Counted from the first letter of the stretch, positions 16,951 through 31,347 are shown. The stretch is 64,000 bases of DNA from Listeria monocytogenes (GCF_041765605.1 NZ_CP168900.1:1814001-1878000), one strand, 5' to 3'. The notes: generated from the letters alone by a model not told the origin. Numbers and translations are program-made.

Positions 16951-18312
16951 TTAATTTAAATGTAGAACAGTCACAGCTTCTATATGTGTTGTCATTGGAA
17001 ACATATCTACAGGCTGAACTTTTTTCGCTACATAGCCGCCATCCGTTAAGATTTTCATATCACGGGCTAATGTCCCTGGATTACAAGAAACATACACTAC
17101 TTTCTTCGGTTTCATTGCTAAAATTGTTTCCAGTAATTTTTCATCGCAACCTTTTCGAGGCGGATCAACTACTAGGACGTCTGCTTCAATTCCAGCTTTG
17201 TACCACGCCGGAATGACCTCTTCGGCTTTACCTGTTTCAAAAGTTGTATTCGTTAATTCATTGAGCTCTGCATTGGCACGAGCATCTTGTATCGCTTGAT
17301 CGACAATTTCTACCCCATAGACATGCTTGGCTTTTTTTGCAAGACAAAGGGAAATAGAGCCAATACCGCAATAAGCATCAATTACTGTTTCTTCTCCAGT
17401 TAATTCAGCCGCATCGATGGCTTGTTGATACAAAACTTCTGTTTGAAGCGGATTTACTTGGTAAAAAGAACGCGCCGAAATCGCGAAACGAATGCCATGA
17501 ATCGTATCCTCAATGATATCTTTTCCCCAAAGTGTTTTCGTACGATCTCCAAAAATCACATTTGTTTTATGTGGATTAATATTTTGAACAATCGAGGTTA
17601 ATTCCAGTTGTTCGACCAAATCCTGCACAATTTCATTTTTAAAAGGCATACGTTCTTTTGTGGTTACAAGAACAAGCATTAACTGGCCCGTCGTATGCGC
17701 AAATCTTGTCATAATATGGCGGATATCGCCTTTTCCTGTTTTTTCATCATACGGTTCTGTTCCGTATTTAGCTAGGATTTCACGTGTTTTTTGAACAGCA
17801 AAATCACCTTGCTCATTATGAATTAAACAAGTGGACATGTCGATAATGGCATGGCTTCTTTTTTGGTAAAAACCTGCTGTTAACTTACCATTAACAAATC
17901 CTACTGGTACTTGTGATTTATTCCGGTAGCGCCAAGGATTTTCCATGCCTAGCGTTTCTGGAACATCTACATTAAGTTTCCCAATTCGCTTCATCGTTTC
18001 TTCCACTTGATTTCGTTTAAACGCAAGCTGACCATCGTAGCTTAAGTGTTGCAAGCTACAACCGCCACATTTGGAATAAACCGCACATGGAGGTTCTACG
18101 CGGTCTGCACTAACCGATTCAATAGTCTCCATCCGAGCAAAGCCGTAATTTTTATTGAGCTTTATTATTTTAGCTGTCACTTTTTCGCCAGGTAACGTAT
18201 TTGGAATGAAAAGTGGGTATCCGTCAATTTTGCCAACCCCACTGCCGTCATGCGTTAAATCTTCAATAGTAAGTTCAATGGATTGGTTCTTTTTTAAAAG
18301 GGATGCTTCCAA
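16951..18312 (-). CDS. rlmCD: 23S rRNA (uracil-C5)-methyltransferase, RlmCD/RumA-like
   Basis: 453 residues from a TTG start (18312). N-terminal TRAM domain (ELTIEDLTHDGSGVGKIDGY), then a cysteine cluster C76, C82, C85 (CAVYSKCGGC) typical of the iron-sulfur site of this family. The SAM-binding domain has DAYCGIGSISL; DPPRKGCDE and the catalytic cysteine in VSCNPGTLARD follow. It makes 5-methyluridine in 23S rRNA; in Firmicutes one enzyme often modifies two sites, hence RlmCD. Other members (TrmA-like) cannot be fully excluded. Confidence 0.88.
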   Translation of the reverse strand: MEASLLKKNQSIELTIEDLTHDGSGVGKIDGYPLFIPNTLPGEKVTAKIIKLNKNYGFARMETIESVSADRVEPPCAVYSKCGGCSLQHLSYDGQLAFKRNQVEETMKRIGKLNVDVPETLGMENPWRYRNKSQVPVGFVNGKLTAGFYQKRSHAIIDMSTCLIHNEQGDFAVQKTREILAKYGTEPYDEKTGKGDIRHIMTRFAHTTGQLMLVLVTTKERMPFKNEIVQDLVEQLELTSIVQNINPHKTNVIFGDRTKTLWGKDIIEDTIHGIRFAISARSFYQVNPLQTEVLYQQAIDAAELTGEETVIDAYCGIGSISLCLAKKAKHVYGVEIVDQAIQDARANAELNELTNTTFETGKAEEVIPAWYKAGIEADVLVVDPPRKGCDEKLLETILAMKPKKVVYVSCNPGTLARDMKILTDGGYVAKKVQPVDMFPMTTHIEAVTVLHLN

Positions 18313-18335
18313 AGTCCCTTGCCCCTCTCTTTGCT

Positions 18336-19091
18336 TTACTTAATAATGTATTCGATACCGATTGGTTCTTTAATTACCGCTTCTTCTTGCTCTTTAAAAA
18401 CAAGCATGGTATTTTTCTGTAACGTAAAATCATAAATAAATGTTTTTGGATAGATAGTGACATTTTTATTCGTAGTCAACGCTTTTGTGTTATCTGTAAT
18501 AGTCGTTTCTTCTGGAATCTGGCTATCAAAAATACCAGCTGCTACTTCTGCATCATCACTTGAATAACTTGTCTTTAGAGATACTTTGATATTATTGTTT
18601 GTTGTGTCTTCTATTGTTACAGGTGTTTTTTCTGTTTGTACAGAACGTTCACCACTTGTAATTTCATAGTTTGCGAATTTTTTCTGGATAGTTGTTGTTG
18701 GGTAACGATATTTTGTATTAGTAATATACTCAGAAACTTTCTTTGCTTCAATACGAAGTCGATATGCTTTGATACCTTTATAACGATTATCAGTAGAAGC
18801 TAACTCTTTTAAAATATCTTCGTTAGTTGTTTCTAAAATTAAATCCCCATTTGTTGCAATTGTTGTGTTTGTATTTGCTGCAGGGATAGATAAAATAATA
18901 TTATCTTGTATTGGAACTTGCATTTGATTGTTTATCCATACTTTATTACTTTCAATTAGCTCTGTTTTCGTTACTTTTGGAGCTTGCTCTTCTGCATCCA
19001 CTTGCCAAAAGAAAAAAACAGCCGCTGCGATAGCAATGATAAGAACGATTATTATCACTGTGAACTTTTTAAAAAGATGTCCACTTGTCAT
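18336..19091 (-). CDS. Membrane-anchored extracytoplasmic protein of unknown function
   Basis: 251 residues. A single N-terminal membrane anchor (FTVIIIVLIIAIAAAVFFFW, about 10-29) without a clear cleavage site or lipobox, then a Thr/Asn/Lys-rich outside domain rich in beta strands. ATG 19091 has GAGGTG upstream. It lies 23 bp ahead of rlmCD, on the same strand, so they may be co-transcribed. I recognise no domain. Confidence 0.75.
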   Translation of the reverse strand: MTSGHLFKKFTVIIIVLIIAIAAAVFFFWQVDAEEQAPKVTKTELIESNKVWINNQMQVPIQDNIILSIPAANTNTTIATNGDLILETTNEDILKELASTDNRYKGIKAYRLRIEAKKVSEYITNTKYRYPTTTIQKKFANYEITSGERSVQTEKTPVTIEDTTNNNIKVSLKTSYSSDDAEVAAGIFDSQIPEETTITDNTKALTTNKNVTIYPKTFIYDFTLQKNTMLVFKEQEEAVIKEPIGIEYIIK

Positions 19092-19208
19092 ATCGCATTC
19101 ACCTCATTTCTTGTCAGAATACCTATTATACTTGTTTTGCTCAAATAAGACAAATTTCTAACAATAATTACATCCTTTTTACTATGTTGCAATTAGGACG
19201 TTTAGGCT

Positions 19209-19238
19209 AAAGAAAAAAACTACCAAGCTGGGCAGTTT
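19209..19238 (-). terminator. Terminator after dgkB
   Basis: AAACTGCCCAG-type stem pairing with GGTAGTTT and followed by seven T on the minus strand, directly after the stop. Confidence 0.75.
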
Positions 19239-20171
19239 TTAGCTATTTTCTTTTATGAATAAATCAGTTGCAGGGATGTCATCCACACTTGCGAAAAATT
19301 CGATATGTTGTCTTAAATTGCGGAATTCCATTGGCGTTTCCCCACCAAGCTCCCCGTCAAGGTTAATTAACATCTTATCTTCTGAGTTAACAATCACTTT
19401 TTCGGATTTTACATAGATAACATTAGGTTCTTTAATATGATCTCCTCGAAGCGCCAGTGTGACTAAACGGATAAATTCGGCTAAATTTACTTTTTTCACG
19501 ATAATGAGTGAAAATTTACCATCGTCTAACTTGGCATCTGGGGCGATTTTTTCAAAGCCGCCGATGGAATTAGTTAATCCTAATAGGAAAAACATCACTT
19601 CCCCTTCAAATACGCCTTGATCATATTCTACTTTTACTTTAGTTGCTTTTAAGGATGGTAACATTTCGATACCTTTTAAATAATAAGCAAGTTGACCGAG
19701 CATTGTTTTTAGACGGCTGGGAACATCGTAAGTGAGTTCTGTTAAACGACCTCCGCCACCTATATTAATAAAATATGTTTCATTTGCTTTACCTATATCC
19801 ATTGCTACACTTTGACCAGCTGCTATAATCTTCGTTGCTTTAATCACGTCTCTAGGCACATGTAAGGCTCTTGCAAAATCATTGGTTGTCCCGGTTGGTA
19901 TAATCCCTACTTTGGGGCGATATTCTTTTTCGGCAATACCGTTAATAACTTCATTAATGGTTCCATCTCCGCCAGCTGCTACAACTAAATCGAATCGATC
20001 TCTTACAGCTTCTTCCGCAGCATGTTTGGCATCATCTGGTTCTGCAGTTGTTGCGTGCGCAGATGTTACATAGCCTGCTTGCTCTAATATCGAAAGGACA
20101 TCTGCAAGATTTTTCTTGATGATTTCTCTTCCAGATGTGGGATTATAAATAACTCGAGCGTGTTTTTGCAT
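19239..20171 (-). CDS. dgkB: Diacylglycerol kinase (soluble, DgkB type)
   Basis: ATG 20171 behind GGAGAGG; the longer GTG start overlaps the ribosome site. 310 residues. Lipid-kinase catalytic domain with YNPTSGRE near residues 9-16, the nucleotide loop AAGGDGTINEVINGI near 68-82 and TGTTNDFARAL. The enzyme returns diacylglycerol, released during lipoteichoic acid synthesis, to phosphatidic acid. It stands just downstream of gatB but after a terminator, and an extended -10 TGCTATAAT near 20244-20252 on the minus strand may be its own promoter. Confidence 0.9.
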   Translation of the reverse strand: MQKHARVIYNPTSGREIIKKNLADVLSILEQAGYVTSAHATTAEPDDAKHAAEEAVRDRFDLVVAAGGDGTINEVINGIAEKEYRPKVGIIPTGTTNDFARALHVPRDVIKATKIIAAGQSVAMDIGKANETYFINIGGGGRLTELTYDVPSRLKTMLGQLAYYLKGIEMLPSLKATKVKVEYDQGVFEGEVMFFLLGLTNSIGGFEKIAPDAKLDDGKFSLIIVKKVNLAEFIRLVTLALRGDHIKEPNVIYVKSEKVIVNSEDKMLINLDGELGGETPMEFRNLRQHIEFFASVDDIPATDLFIKENS

Positions 20172-20279
20172 TATGTTCGTCCTCTCCTTCACTCAAACAG
20201 CGTTGTTCAAAAGAAAAGCGCGTTTTGACACATGATAGTAATATTATAGCAAATTTAACTATAAATTCCTAATAAATAT

Positions 20280-20312
20280 AAAAGCAGCGAGGCAAAATAC
20301 CTCACTGCTACA
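20280..20312 (-). terminator. Terminator after gatB
   Basis: AGCAGTGAGG/CCTCGCTGCT stem (one G-T pair) followed by TTTTATATTT on the minus strand. Confidence 0.85.
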
Positions 20313-20316
20313 TTGT

Positions 20317-21747
20317 TTAACGTTTGTTCATTTCTTCTAGTAATAATTTATTAACCATTGGTGGGTTTGCTTGTCCTTTGGTTGCTTTCATTACTTGACC
20401 AACTAAGAATCCAACCGCACGATCCTTACCATTTTTGAAGTCGACAATGGATTGCTCATTGTTATCTAGAATTTCACTAATGATAGTGCGTAAAGCTCCT
20501 TCATCAGAAATTTGGACAAGTCCTTTGTCTTTTACTAATTGCTCTGCATCGCCACCATTTTGCGCTAATTCGCGGAAAACTTTTTTGGCAATTTTAGAGG
20601 AAATAGTACCGGCTTCGATTAATTTAATCATCCCAGCAAGGTTTTCGGGAGTTAGTCCTGTTTCATGAAGTTCTTTTTGTTCTGCGTTTAAGTAGGCAGA
20701 AACTTCGCCCATTAGCCAGTTTGAAGCTTGTTTTGCATCTGCTCCAGCTGCAAGCGTTGCTTCAAAAAAGTCAGACATTTCTTTTGTAAGCGTGAGAACC
20801 ATTGCATCATATGCTGGCAAACCAAGATCGTTAATGTAACGAATTTGGCGTTTGTCTGGAAGTTCAGGAATTTCTGCACGAATACGTTCTTTCCAAGCAT
20901 CATCAATAAATAAATCTACTAAATCTGGTTCTGGGAAATAACGATAATCGTCGGATCCTTCTTTAATTCGCATCAAAGAGGTTTTTCCTGTTGCTTCTTC
21001 AAAACGACGAGTTTCTTGTTCGATAATCCCGCCAGACTTAAGTACTTCAGCTTGGCGTTTTTCTTCATATTCGATACCTTTACGTACGTTGTTGAAAGAG
21101 TTTAGGTTTTTAAGTTCTGTTTTTACGCCAAATTCTTCTTGGCCGATTGGACGGATAGAGATATTGGCATCACAGCGCATCGAACCTTCTTCCATTTTCA
21201 CATCGGATACGCCAGTGTATTGAATGATAGATTTTAATTTTTCTAAGTACGCATATGCTTCTTCTGCAGAACGAATGTCTGGTTCTGAAACGATTTCGAT
21301 AAGTGGTGTTCCTTGACGGTTAATATCCACTAACGAATAACCATGAGAAGTATGGGTATTTTTCCCAGCATCTTCTTCTAAATGAAGACGAGTAATGCCG
21401 ATTTTTTTCTTTTTACCACCAACTTCGATTTCAATCCAGCCATGTTCGCCAATTGGTTTATCGAATTGGGAAATTTGGTATGCTTTGGGATTATCTGGGT
21501 AAAAATAGTTTTTGCGGTCGAATTTTGTATGTTCAGCAATCTCACAGTTAATTGCCATGGCTGCTTTCATACCAAATTCCACTGCACGTTTATTTAAAAC
21601 TGGTAAAACACCTGGCATTCCTAAGTCTACCACGGTTGTATTTGTATTTGGTTCTGCTCCAAAATGAGCTGGCGCAGAAGAAAATATTTTTGAATTGGTT
21701 TTTAACTCTACGTGAACCTCAAGTCCAATAACTGTTTCAAAATTCAT
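20317..21747 (-). CDS. gatB: Aspartyl/glutamyl-tRNA amidotransferase subunit B
   Basis: 476 residues, the usual length. Begins with the family hallmark [17 protein letters not shown]; the kinase-like domain contains the metal- and tRNA-binding segments ([22 protein letters not shown]). The C-terminal YqeY-like tail ends near [20 protein letters not shown]. It activates Glu on mischarged Glu-tRNA(Gln) (or Asp on Asp-tRNA(Asn)) for amidation by ammonia from GatA. Last gene of gatCAB, 11 bp after gatA. Confidence 0.97.
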
Positions 21748-21758
21748 TGCTACGCCTC

Positions 21759-23210
21759 CTATAAGTTTGGTTTTTCTTTATGGAATGTTGTTTCTTGTTC
21801 AAATGCGTGCGCTACTTTGTAAAGTAATGATTCTTCGAAGTAGTTACCGATAATTTGTAATCCTACCGGTAAGCCGTCTGAGAATCCACAAGGAACAGAA
21901 ATAGCTGGCACACCTGCTAAGTTAATCGGAACAGTTAAAATATCGTTGGAATACATTGTAATTGGATCGTTAATCATTCCGTCAATTTTAAATGCTGTTG
22001 TCGGGGAACTAGGTCCGATAATAACATCATAGTTTTCAAATACATTAACAAAGTCTTGCTTAATTAACGTACGCGCTTGTTGTGCTTTTTTGTAGTAAGC
22101 ATCGTAATAACCAGAACTTAACGCATATGTTCCAAGCATAATACGACGTTTTACTTCATCGCCAAAGCCTTCAGAACGAGTTTTTGTATAAAGTTCTTCT
22201 AAAGTAGTTGCGTTTGGAGAACGGTATCCGTAACGAACGCCGTCAAAACGAGATAGATTAGAAGAAGCTTCACTAGATGCTAAAATGTAATAACTTGCTA
22301 CACCGTATTCAGAATGAGGTAAAGAAACTTCATCCCAAGTCGCGCCAAGTTTTTCAAGTGTTTTAAGCGCATCTAATACTGCTTGTTTTACGCCAGGATC
22401 AACGCCTTCGCCAAGATATTCTTTTGGAACACCGATGCGTAAGCCTTTAATGTCTCCTGTTAAGCTATCTGAGAAGCGTTCAACTGGTTGGTTGATGGAA
22501 GTTGAATCATTTGCATCTAAACCAGAAATTGCTTCTAGTAAATAGGCATTATCTTCTACATTTTTAGTAATTGGACCGATTTGGTCTAAGGAAGACGCAA
22601 AGGCAATTAAACCAAAACGAGATACACGGCCATATGTAGGTTTCATTCCGACTACCCCACAAAAAGCTGCTGGTTGGCGAATCGAGCCGCCAGTGTCACT
22701 ACCAAGCGAGAATAAAACTTCGCCAGCTGCAACTGCAGATGCACTACCACCTGAAGAGCCACCAGGAACTCTTGATAAATCCCACGGGTTATGTGTTTTG
22801 TGGAAATACGATGTTTCTGTCGAAGATCCCATCGCAAATTCATCCATGTTTAATTTTCCGATATTAATTGTTTGCGCGTTTTTTAATTTAGACACAACAG
22901 TTGCATCGTAAATTGGATCGAAGTTTTCTAAAATTTTACTTGCTGCTGTTGTGCGCAAGCTTTTTGTAACAATATTATCTTTAATCCCGATTGGAAGACC
23001 TGCAAGCATATTGTTAGGATCAATACCAGCATCTCCAAGTTCTTCTGCGACACCAAATGCTGCTTCTTTATTTAAAGTAATAAAAGAACCAACTTTGTCC
23101 TCTACAGATTCAATTCGGTTGAAAGATTCTGATACTAAATCAAATGGTGAAATCTCTTTTTTTACTAATTTATCATGTAGTTCTTTTACTGAAAAATCAA
23201 ATAAACCCAA
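21759..23210 (-). CDS. gatA: Aspartyl/glutamyl-tRNA amidotransferase subunit A
   Basis: 483 residues from a TTG start behind AAGGAGGG. Amidase-signature enzyme: catalytic Lys in GIKDNI near residue 77 and the Ser-cisSer-Ser region in [18 protein letters not shown], then [16 protein letters not shown]. It releases ammonia from glutamine for the GatB reaction. Central gene of the gatCAB operon. Confidence 0.97.
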
Positions 23211-23233
23211 AATATTTTCCCTCCTTAGCCTAT

Positions 23234-23527
23234 TTATTGTTCCATAATTGTAGGTACTTTGAACATGCCGTCTTGCTCATCTGGTGCATTTTTTAGTACT
23301 TCTTTACGATCTAACCCTTTTGTTGCCACATCTTCACGTAATACATTGGATACGTCAATTGCATGGCTGGTAGGTTCTACGTTTGTAGTATCTAAAGTAT
23401 TTAATTGCTCTACTAGCTCAATAATTTTACCAAGCTGACCAGCAAAAGCAGTTGCTTCGGTTTCTGATACTTCTAGTTTGGCAAGGTTTGCTACTTTTTC
23501 TACAGTTTCTTTTGATATATTTGACAA
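23234..23527 (-). CDS. gatC: Aspartyl/glutamyl-tRNA amidotransferase subunit C
   Basis: 97 residues from TTG 23527 behind AAGGAGGATGG. Typical short helical belt protein ([27 protein letters not shown]) with C-terminal FKVPTIMEQ. It stabilises the GatA-GatB complex. First gene of gatCAB. About 120 bp upstream separate it from camS; a TATAAT there (minus strand, near 23615-23620) may be the promoter, though its -35 is poor. Confidence 0.95.
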   Translation of the reverse strand: MSNISKETVEKVANLAKLEVSETEATAFAGQLGKIIELVEQLNTLDTTNVEPTSHAIDVSNVLREDVATKGLDRKEVLKNAPDEQDGMFKVPTIMEQ

Positions 23528-23650
23528 AATGCCATCCTCCTTTTTAGTGTTACTTTCTATGCGGTAGTGCTTCCCGCCTATTAAAAATGGGAAGAACTGT
23601 CCTCTCCTGCATAATTATACAACAGGAAAGAACAATTCGCATTGTTTTTA

Positions 23651-26784
<3,134 letters not shown>

Positions 26785-26803
26785 TCACCTGCTTTTTCCA
26801 AAT

Positions 26804-28999
26804 TTATACTTTTTCAATTGGCGCAAATTCTGCGAGCAATCGTTTGACGCCAGTTGGGCTCGGGAATGCAATATCTAGTTCCATTCCGCTACCTTCCCCT
26901 TTGACACTGACGACTGTTCCTACGCCCCATTTTTTATGACTGGCTTTATCGCCGACTGTCCAACCAAGCGTTTCTGCTCCAGAGGATTTATACGCAGTAG
27001 TTGTTTTTTGTGGCATACGCGGTTTGGCATATGGTTTGTCTGCTTTTAATTTATTTTCATTACCTAACTCAAGTAAGTCTCGAGGGATTTCTCCAATAAA
27101 ACGAGATTCCTGATTAGATGACGGGCGACCATAAAGCATCCGCGAGTAAGCGCTCGTTAGGAAAAGTTCTTCTTCCGCTCGAGTAATACCAACGTAAGCA
27201 AGTCGGCGCTCTTCTTCCATTTCTTCTTCTTCATAAATGGCTCTAGAATGTGGGAAAATCCCTTCTTCCATTCCGACTAAAAAGACAACTGGGAATTCTA
27301 GCCCTTTGGCAGAGTGAAGTGTCATCAGTGTGACAGCCCCGTTTTGTTCTTCATTGTCTTCTTCTAACTTATCGACGTCAGCAACGAGTGCTAAATCAGT
27401 TAAAAAGGCAATTAACGTTTTATCGTCATTTTCCTTCTCAAAGTTTTGTGTTACAGATAAAAACTCGTCGATATTTTCTAAACGTGTTTGTGCTTCAATA
27501 GTTCGTTCATTTTTTAGCATTGCGCGGTAGCCTGTTTTTTCAAGGATTTCTTCTACGAGTTCGGTTACGGATAAGAAATCTTGCATTTGCGTGAAGCCGC
27601 GAATCAAATCATGAAACGCAACTAAGTCTTTGCTTATTTTAGGCGAAATTCCCGCTAGTTCGATGCGGTTAAGGACTTCAAACAAGCTCAAATCATACGT
27701 GGTCGCCACATTATTTAGTTTATCTAAAGTACCTGGTCCAACGCCGCGTTTTGGTACATTAATGATACGTGTCAAACTAATATCGTCTTCATTATTACTA
27801 ATCAGACGTAAATACGCCAAAATGTCTTTAATTTCTTTTCTGTCATAGAACTTCGTGCCGCCGACCATCGTGTACGCCATATTTGACTTCATGAAATATT
27901 CTTCCATTACACGGGACTGGGCATTGGTTCTATAAAGAATCGCAAAGTCAGAAAGTGGTCGATTCGAGTTATTTACTTCTTCTTGAATTTTCATAACTAC
28001 ATAGGCCGCTTCTTCTTTTTCCGTTAATGCTTTATGATAAAAAATCTTCTTCCCTTCTGCATTGCTAGTCCAAAGATTTTTCGGTTTACGATTACCATTA
28101 TTTTCGATAACACGGTTCGCCGCTTCTAAAATACGTTTTGTCGAACGGTAATTCTCTTCTAACAAAATGGTTTTCGCATTGGGGTAATCTTTTTCGAAGG
28201 ACATGATGTTACTAATGTCCGCCCCGCGCCAACCATAAATAGATTGATCCGAGTCACCTACGACGCATAAGTTTTTGAAACGAGAAGCAAGCTGTTTCAC
28301 GAGTAAATACTGCGCGTGGTTGGTATCTTGGTACTCATCCACGTGAATATACTGGAATTTACGCTGATAATATTCTAAAACATCGGGCACACGTTCAAAT
28401 AATTGAATGGTGACCATAATTAAATCATCAAAATCGAGTGCTTGATTTTTCTTAAGTTTCTTCTCGTATTTTTCGTAGACTTCGCCGACCATTTTGTCAT
28501 AGAAACCACTTGCTTCTTTAATATATTCGCTTGCTGTTATCAGTTCATTTTTGGCATTGCTAATAGAAGCCAAAATTCCCCGTGGCTCAAACTTCTTAGG
28601 GTCAACATTCTTTTCTTTCAAAATGCCTTTAATAACCGATAATTGGTCACTGCCATCCAAAATGGTAAAATTGCGTTCATAACCAATCCGGTCAATATCG
28701 CGACGTAAAATCCGTACGCACATGGAGTGGAAAGTGGAAATCCAAATAGATTCTGCTTCTCCGCCCATTAAATTGCCAATCCGCGACTTCATTTCGCGAG
28801 CCGCTTTGTTCGTGAATGTAATCGCTAAAATATTATAAGGATTTACGCCACGTTCTCTCACTAAATAAGCTATCCGATGGGTCAAAACTCTTGTTTTTCC
28901 ACTTCCGGCACCAGCCATAATTAATAAAGGTCCTTCTGTACTTTCTACTGCTCTTCGTTGTTCCGGATTCAATCCGTCCACTAATTCTTTTGCATTCAA
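26804..28999 (-). CDS. pcrA: ATP-dependent DNA helicase PcrA (UvrD family)
   Basis: TTG 28999 is preferred because AGGAG lies 7 bases ahead; ATG 29005 is only 1 base from it. 731 residues. UvrD/Rep motifs: Q motif [11 protein letters not shown], Walker A AGAGSGKT, motif Ia [10 protein letters not shown], motif [10 protein letters not shown], motif [17 protein letters not shown], motif [11 protein letters not shown], motif [18 protein letters not shown], motif [13 protein letters not shown] 3'-5' helicase for rolling-circle replication, repair and removal of RecA or stalled polymerase. The C-terminus has a Tudor-like RNAP-binding end ([19 protein letters not shown]). In the pcrB-pcrA-ligA-camS operon. 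Confidence 0.96.
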   Translation of the reverse strand: MNAKELVDGLNPEQRRAVESTEGPLLIMAGAGSGKTRVLTHRIAYLVRERGVNPYNILAITFTNKAAREMKSRIGNLMGGEAESIWISTFHSMCVRILRRDIDRIGYERNFTILDGSDQLSVIKGILKEKNVDPKKFEPRGILASISNAKNELITASEYIKEASGFYDKMVGEVYEKYEKKLKKNQALDFDDLIMVTIQLFERVPDVLEYYQRKFQYIHVDEYQDTNHAQYLLVKQLASRFKNLCVVGDSDQSIYGWRGADISNIMSFEKDYPNAKTILLEENYRSTKRILEAANRVIENNGNRKPKNLWTSNAEGKKIFYHKALTEKEEAAYVVMKIQEEVNNSNRPLSDFAILYRTNAQSRVMEEYFMKSNMAYTMVGGTKFYDRKEIKDILAYLRLISNNEDDISLTRIINVPKRGVGPGTLDKLNNVATTYDLSLFEVLNRIELAGISPKISKDLVAFHDLIRGFTQMQDFLSVTELVEEILEKTGYRAMLKNERTIEAQTRLENIDEFLSVTQNFEKENDDKTLIAFLTDLALVADVDKLEEDNEEQNGAVTLMTLHSAKGLEFPVVFLVGMEEGIFPHSRAIYEEEEMEEERRLAYVGITRAEEELFLTSAYSRMLYGRPSSNQESRFIGEIPRDLLELGNENKLKADKPYAKPRMPQKTTTAYKSSGAETLGWTVGDKASHKKWGVGTVVSVKGEGSGMELDIAFPSPTGVKRLLAEFAPIEKV

Positions 29000-29063
29000 T
29001 TGCATTCTCCTATACACCACCATACAAACATTTGTTCTTATTTTATCATACTACACTTTATAA

Positions 29064-29741
29064 TCAAACCGTTTTCTTCCTAAAAATAGTTGCGGTTTCT
29101 AGTGCTTTTTCTAAATCTTCATAAATAATATTGCCAACAATAATCGTATCCGCATATTTTGCCATTTCAGCAGCTTGTTCTTTTGAACGTATTCCGCCCC
29201 CATACCAAAATTTTGTATTACTTAATGCGGCACCTGCTTTTCTTACAACCTCTGGATCTCCGTACATGCCGCTATATTCGACATAAAAAATGGGCAGATG
29301 AAATATATTCTCTGCTAACCGCGCATAGGCAACGATGTCTTCGTCCGTTAAATCGGTCTTCGCTTCTGTTAAATGAGCCACTTTTGCATCTTTATTTAAA
29401 ATAACGTAGCCTTCTGCTGTGACTCGTTTCCAAGGAATAAATGCTCCCATTTCTTTGATTAACTCCTGGTGTAAACCGTGTGTCCATTTACTATTTTCTG
29501 TATTCAACACTACTGGAATTAAAAAATGGTCCGCTTCAGGTAAAATCATGGACTCATTGCTTATTTCAAGGAAAATCGGCAAGTCCGTTTCACCTAATAA
29601 TTCGTAGAGCTTTTGGACTGCTTCGATTTGTACATTATCCGTCCCACCAATAATAAATCCATCGGTTCCAGAATGGACGAGCTTCGTTAGATCATTCATT
29701 GGTAAATTCTTTGCTGGGTCTAACTTGAATAAATGCTTCAT
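29064..29741 (-). CDS. pcrB: Heptaprenylglyceryl phosphate synthase (PcrB)
   Basis: ATG 29741 is used because GGAGGAGC precedes it; the longer TTG start begins at that site. 225 residues, TIM-barrel. Glycerol-1-phosphate-binding end FWYGGGIRSKEQA near 185-197 and VEYSGMYGDPE; the N-terminal KLDPAKNL is typical. It joins heptaprenyl diphosphate to glycerol-1-phosphate, an archaea-like ether lipid step in Firmicutes. First gene of the pcrB-pcrA-ligA-camS operon. Confidence 0.93.
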   Translation of the reverse strand: MKHLFKLDPAKNLPMNDLTKLVHSGTDGFIIGGTDNVQIEAVQKLYELLGETDLPIFLEISNESMILPEADHFLIPVVLNTENSKWTHGLHQELIKEMGAFIPWKRVTAEGYVILNKDAKVAHLTEAKTDLTDEDIVAYARLAENIFHLPIFYVEYSGMYGDPEVVRKAGAALSNTKFWYGGGIRSKEQAAEMAKYADTIIVGNIIYEDLEKALETATIFRKKTV

Positions 29742-29854
29742 TTGCTCCTCCAAGTCTCTATAATGGGATATCTTATTATAGCATTAGTTACATTTCATCG
29801 CACCCTTACGACCAAAAATTTTAACTTTTTTTAAGCTTTTTTTACCAGTTGCTG

Positions 29855-29883
29855 TTGGGATAGCTTTTATTTTATGGTATGAT
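29855..29883 (+). promoter_or_regulatory. Putative promoter of the Na+ symporter gene
   Basis: TTGGGA (29855-29860) and TATGAT (29878-29883), 17 bp apart, leaving a 5' leader of about 60 bases before the start at 29948. Confidence 0.55.
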
Positions 29884-29947
29884 GAGGAAAATTTGATTTT
29901 ATTAAGACTTCGGAGTATTTACATAGAAAAAAGGAAATGGGGATATT

Positions 29948-31303
29948 ATGCAAGAAAACAGAGAAGAATGGGGCTCAAAAGTCGGATTTATATTAGCATC
30001 CGCTGGGTCCGCAATAGGAATTGGTGCGATTTGGAAACTGCCTTATGTGGCTGCAACTGCAGGAGGTGGCGCATTTTTCTTATTGTTTTTAGTTTTAACT
30101 TTACTCGTTGTGATGCCACTTTTAATTGCAGAATTTGTGATTGGACGAGGTTCTGGCGGAGATGCCGTTCAAGCTTATAAAACACTCGCGCCCGGAACAA
30201 AGTGGAATTTGCTTGGAAAATTAGGCGTTGTAGGCGCAAGTATTTTATTTTCGTTTTATAGCGTAGTTGGTGGTTGGATTATCACTTACTTAATTAAAAC
30301 ACTTGCTGGCGGGATTGCTGGCGAAAATCAAGCAAGTCTGCTGCATGATTTCCAAGTGACGACAGCTAACCCGTGGATATCAGTTGGCGCAACGATTCTC
30401 TTTATTTTACTAAATGTCATTGTTATTAGCCGCGGAGTTGTTAGCGGGATTGAAAAAATGAGTAAGTTTATGATGCCAGCTCTATTTATTTTATTTATTG
30501 TTTTAATTATCAGGTCCTTAACACTACCTGGTGCGATGGAAGGTGTCGCATTTTTCTTACGCCCAGATTTTAGTCATTTTACTGCTCAAACGGTTCTTAT
30601 TACACTTGGTCAGGCCTTCTTTTCACTCAGTGTAGGGATTTCGGTAATGGTAACCTATAGTTCTTATTTAAATCGGTCGACTAGTTTACCGCAGTCTGCC
30701 ATTTCGGTTTCGCTTATGAATGTGTTTGTGTCGCTTCTTGCGGGATTGGCCATTTTCCCGGCAGCATTTTCGTTTAATATTACGCCAGATGCGGGACCTG
30801 GATTGTTATTCGTTATTTTACCTTCAATTTTTAATCAAATGCCCTTTGGGATGTTATTCTTTATTATTTTCTTGATTTTGTTCCTATTCGCCGCATTAAC
30901 CTCTAGTTTCTCGATGCTTGAAGCAACGGTTGCGCCACTGATGAATGCCGGCGTTAATCGTAAAAAAGCAAGTCTTTGGATGGGGCTCGTAATCGTTTTG
31001 ATGGCTATTCCAAGTGCGCTTAGTTTTGGCGTTTGGAGCGATGTTCAGATTTTTGGACTAAGTATTTTTGATGCTGCCGATTATCTTGTGTCGAATATTA
31101 TCTTGCCAGTTGGTGCTTTATTTATCGCGATTTTCGTTGGCTACCGATTACCTCGCGAATTACTTCTAAAAGAATTTACCACAAGCAGCCATTTTGGGAA
31201 AAAAGTGTTTATTCTTTGGCTCTTTCTTATTAAATATATTGCACCAATCGCGATTATTTTCGTCTTCCTCTCTGCAACTGGTTTAATCGATTTTCTGTTT
31301 TAA
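29948..31303 (+). CDS. Sodium-dependent transporter, neurotransmitter:sodium symporter family
   Basis: 451 residues with about eleven membrane segments (LeuT fold, MhsT-like). The first helix carries the Na+- and substrate-binding unwound region FILASAGSAIGIGAIWKLPY, the strongest hallmark of the family; TM6 region SLSVGISVMVTYSSYLNRS supplies the other half. It probably imports an amino acid (often tryptophan or hydrophobic ones) with sodium. It has the opposite orientation to its neighbours, with its own promoter and terminator. Confidence 0.92.
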   Translation: MQENREEWGSKVGFILASAGSAIGIGAIWKLPYVAATAGGGAFFLLFLVLTLLVVMPLLIAEFVIGRGSGGDAVQAYKTLAPGTKWNLLGKLGVVGASILFSFYSVVGGWIITYLIKTLAGGIAGENQASLLHDFQVTTANPWISVGATILFILLNVIVISRGVVSGIEKMSKFMMPALFILFIVLIIRSLTLPGAMEGVAFFLRPDFSHFTAQTVLITLGQAFFSLSVGISVMVTYSSYLNRSTSLPQSAISVSLMNVFVSLLAGLAIFPAAFSFNITPDAGPGLLFVILPSIFNQMPFGMLFFIIFLILFLFAALTSSFSMLEATVAPLMNAGVNRKKASLWMGLVIVLMAIPSALSFGVWSDVQIFGLSIFDAADYLVSNIILPVGALFIAIFVGYRLPRELLLKEFTTSSHFGKKVFILWLFLIKYIAPIAIIFVFLSATGLIDFLF

Positions 31304-31307
31304 CAAA

Positions 31308-31346
31308 AAAAAAGCAATCCGCTAAGTTTTTAGCGAGATTGCTTTT
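31308..31346. terminator. Bidirectional terminator after the symporter gene
   Basis: AAAGCAATC and GCTAA arms pairing with TTAGC and GATTGCTTT (bulged in the middle), A run upstream and TTTTC downstream, between two convergent genes. Confidence 0.85.
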
Positions 31347-31347
31347 C

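Noticed and set aside
23528-23650. T-box or other riboswitch upstream of gatC
   Set aside because: Only about 120 bases with a small CTTCCC/GGGAAG hairpin; no T-box core or terminator.
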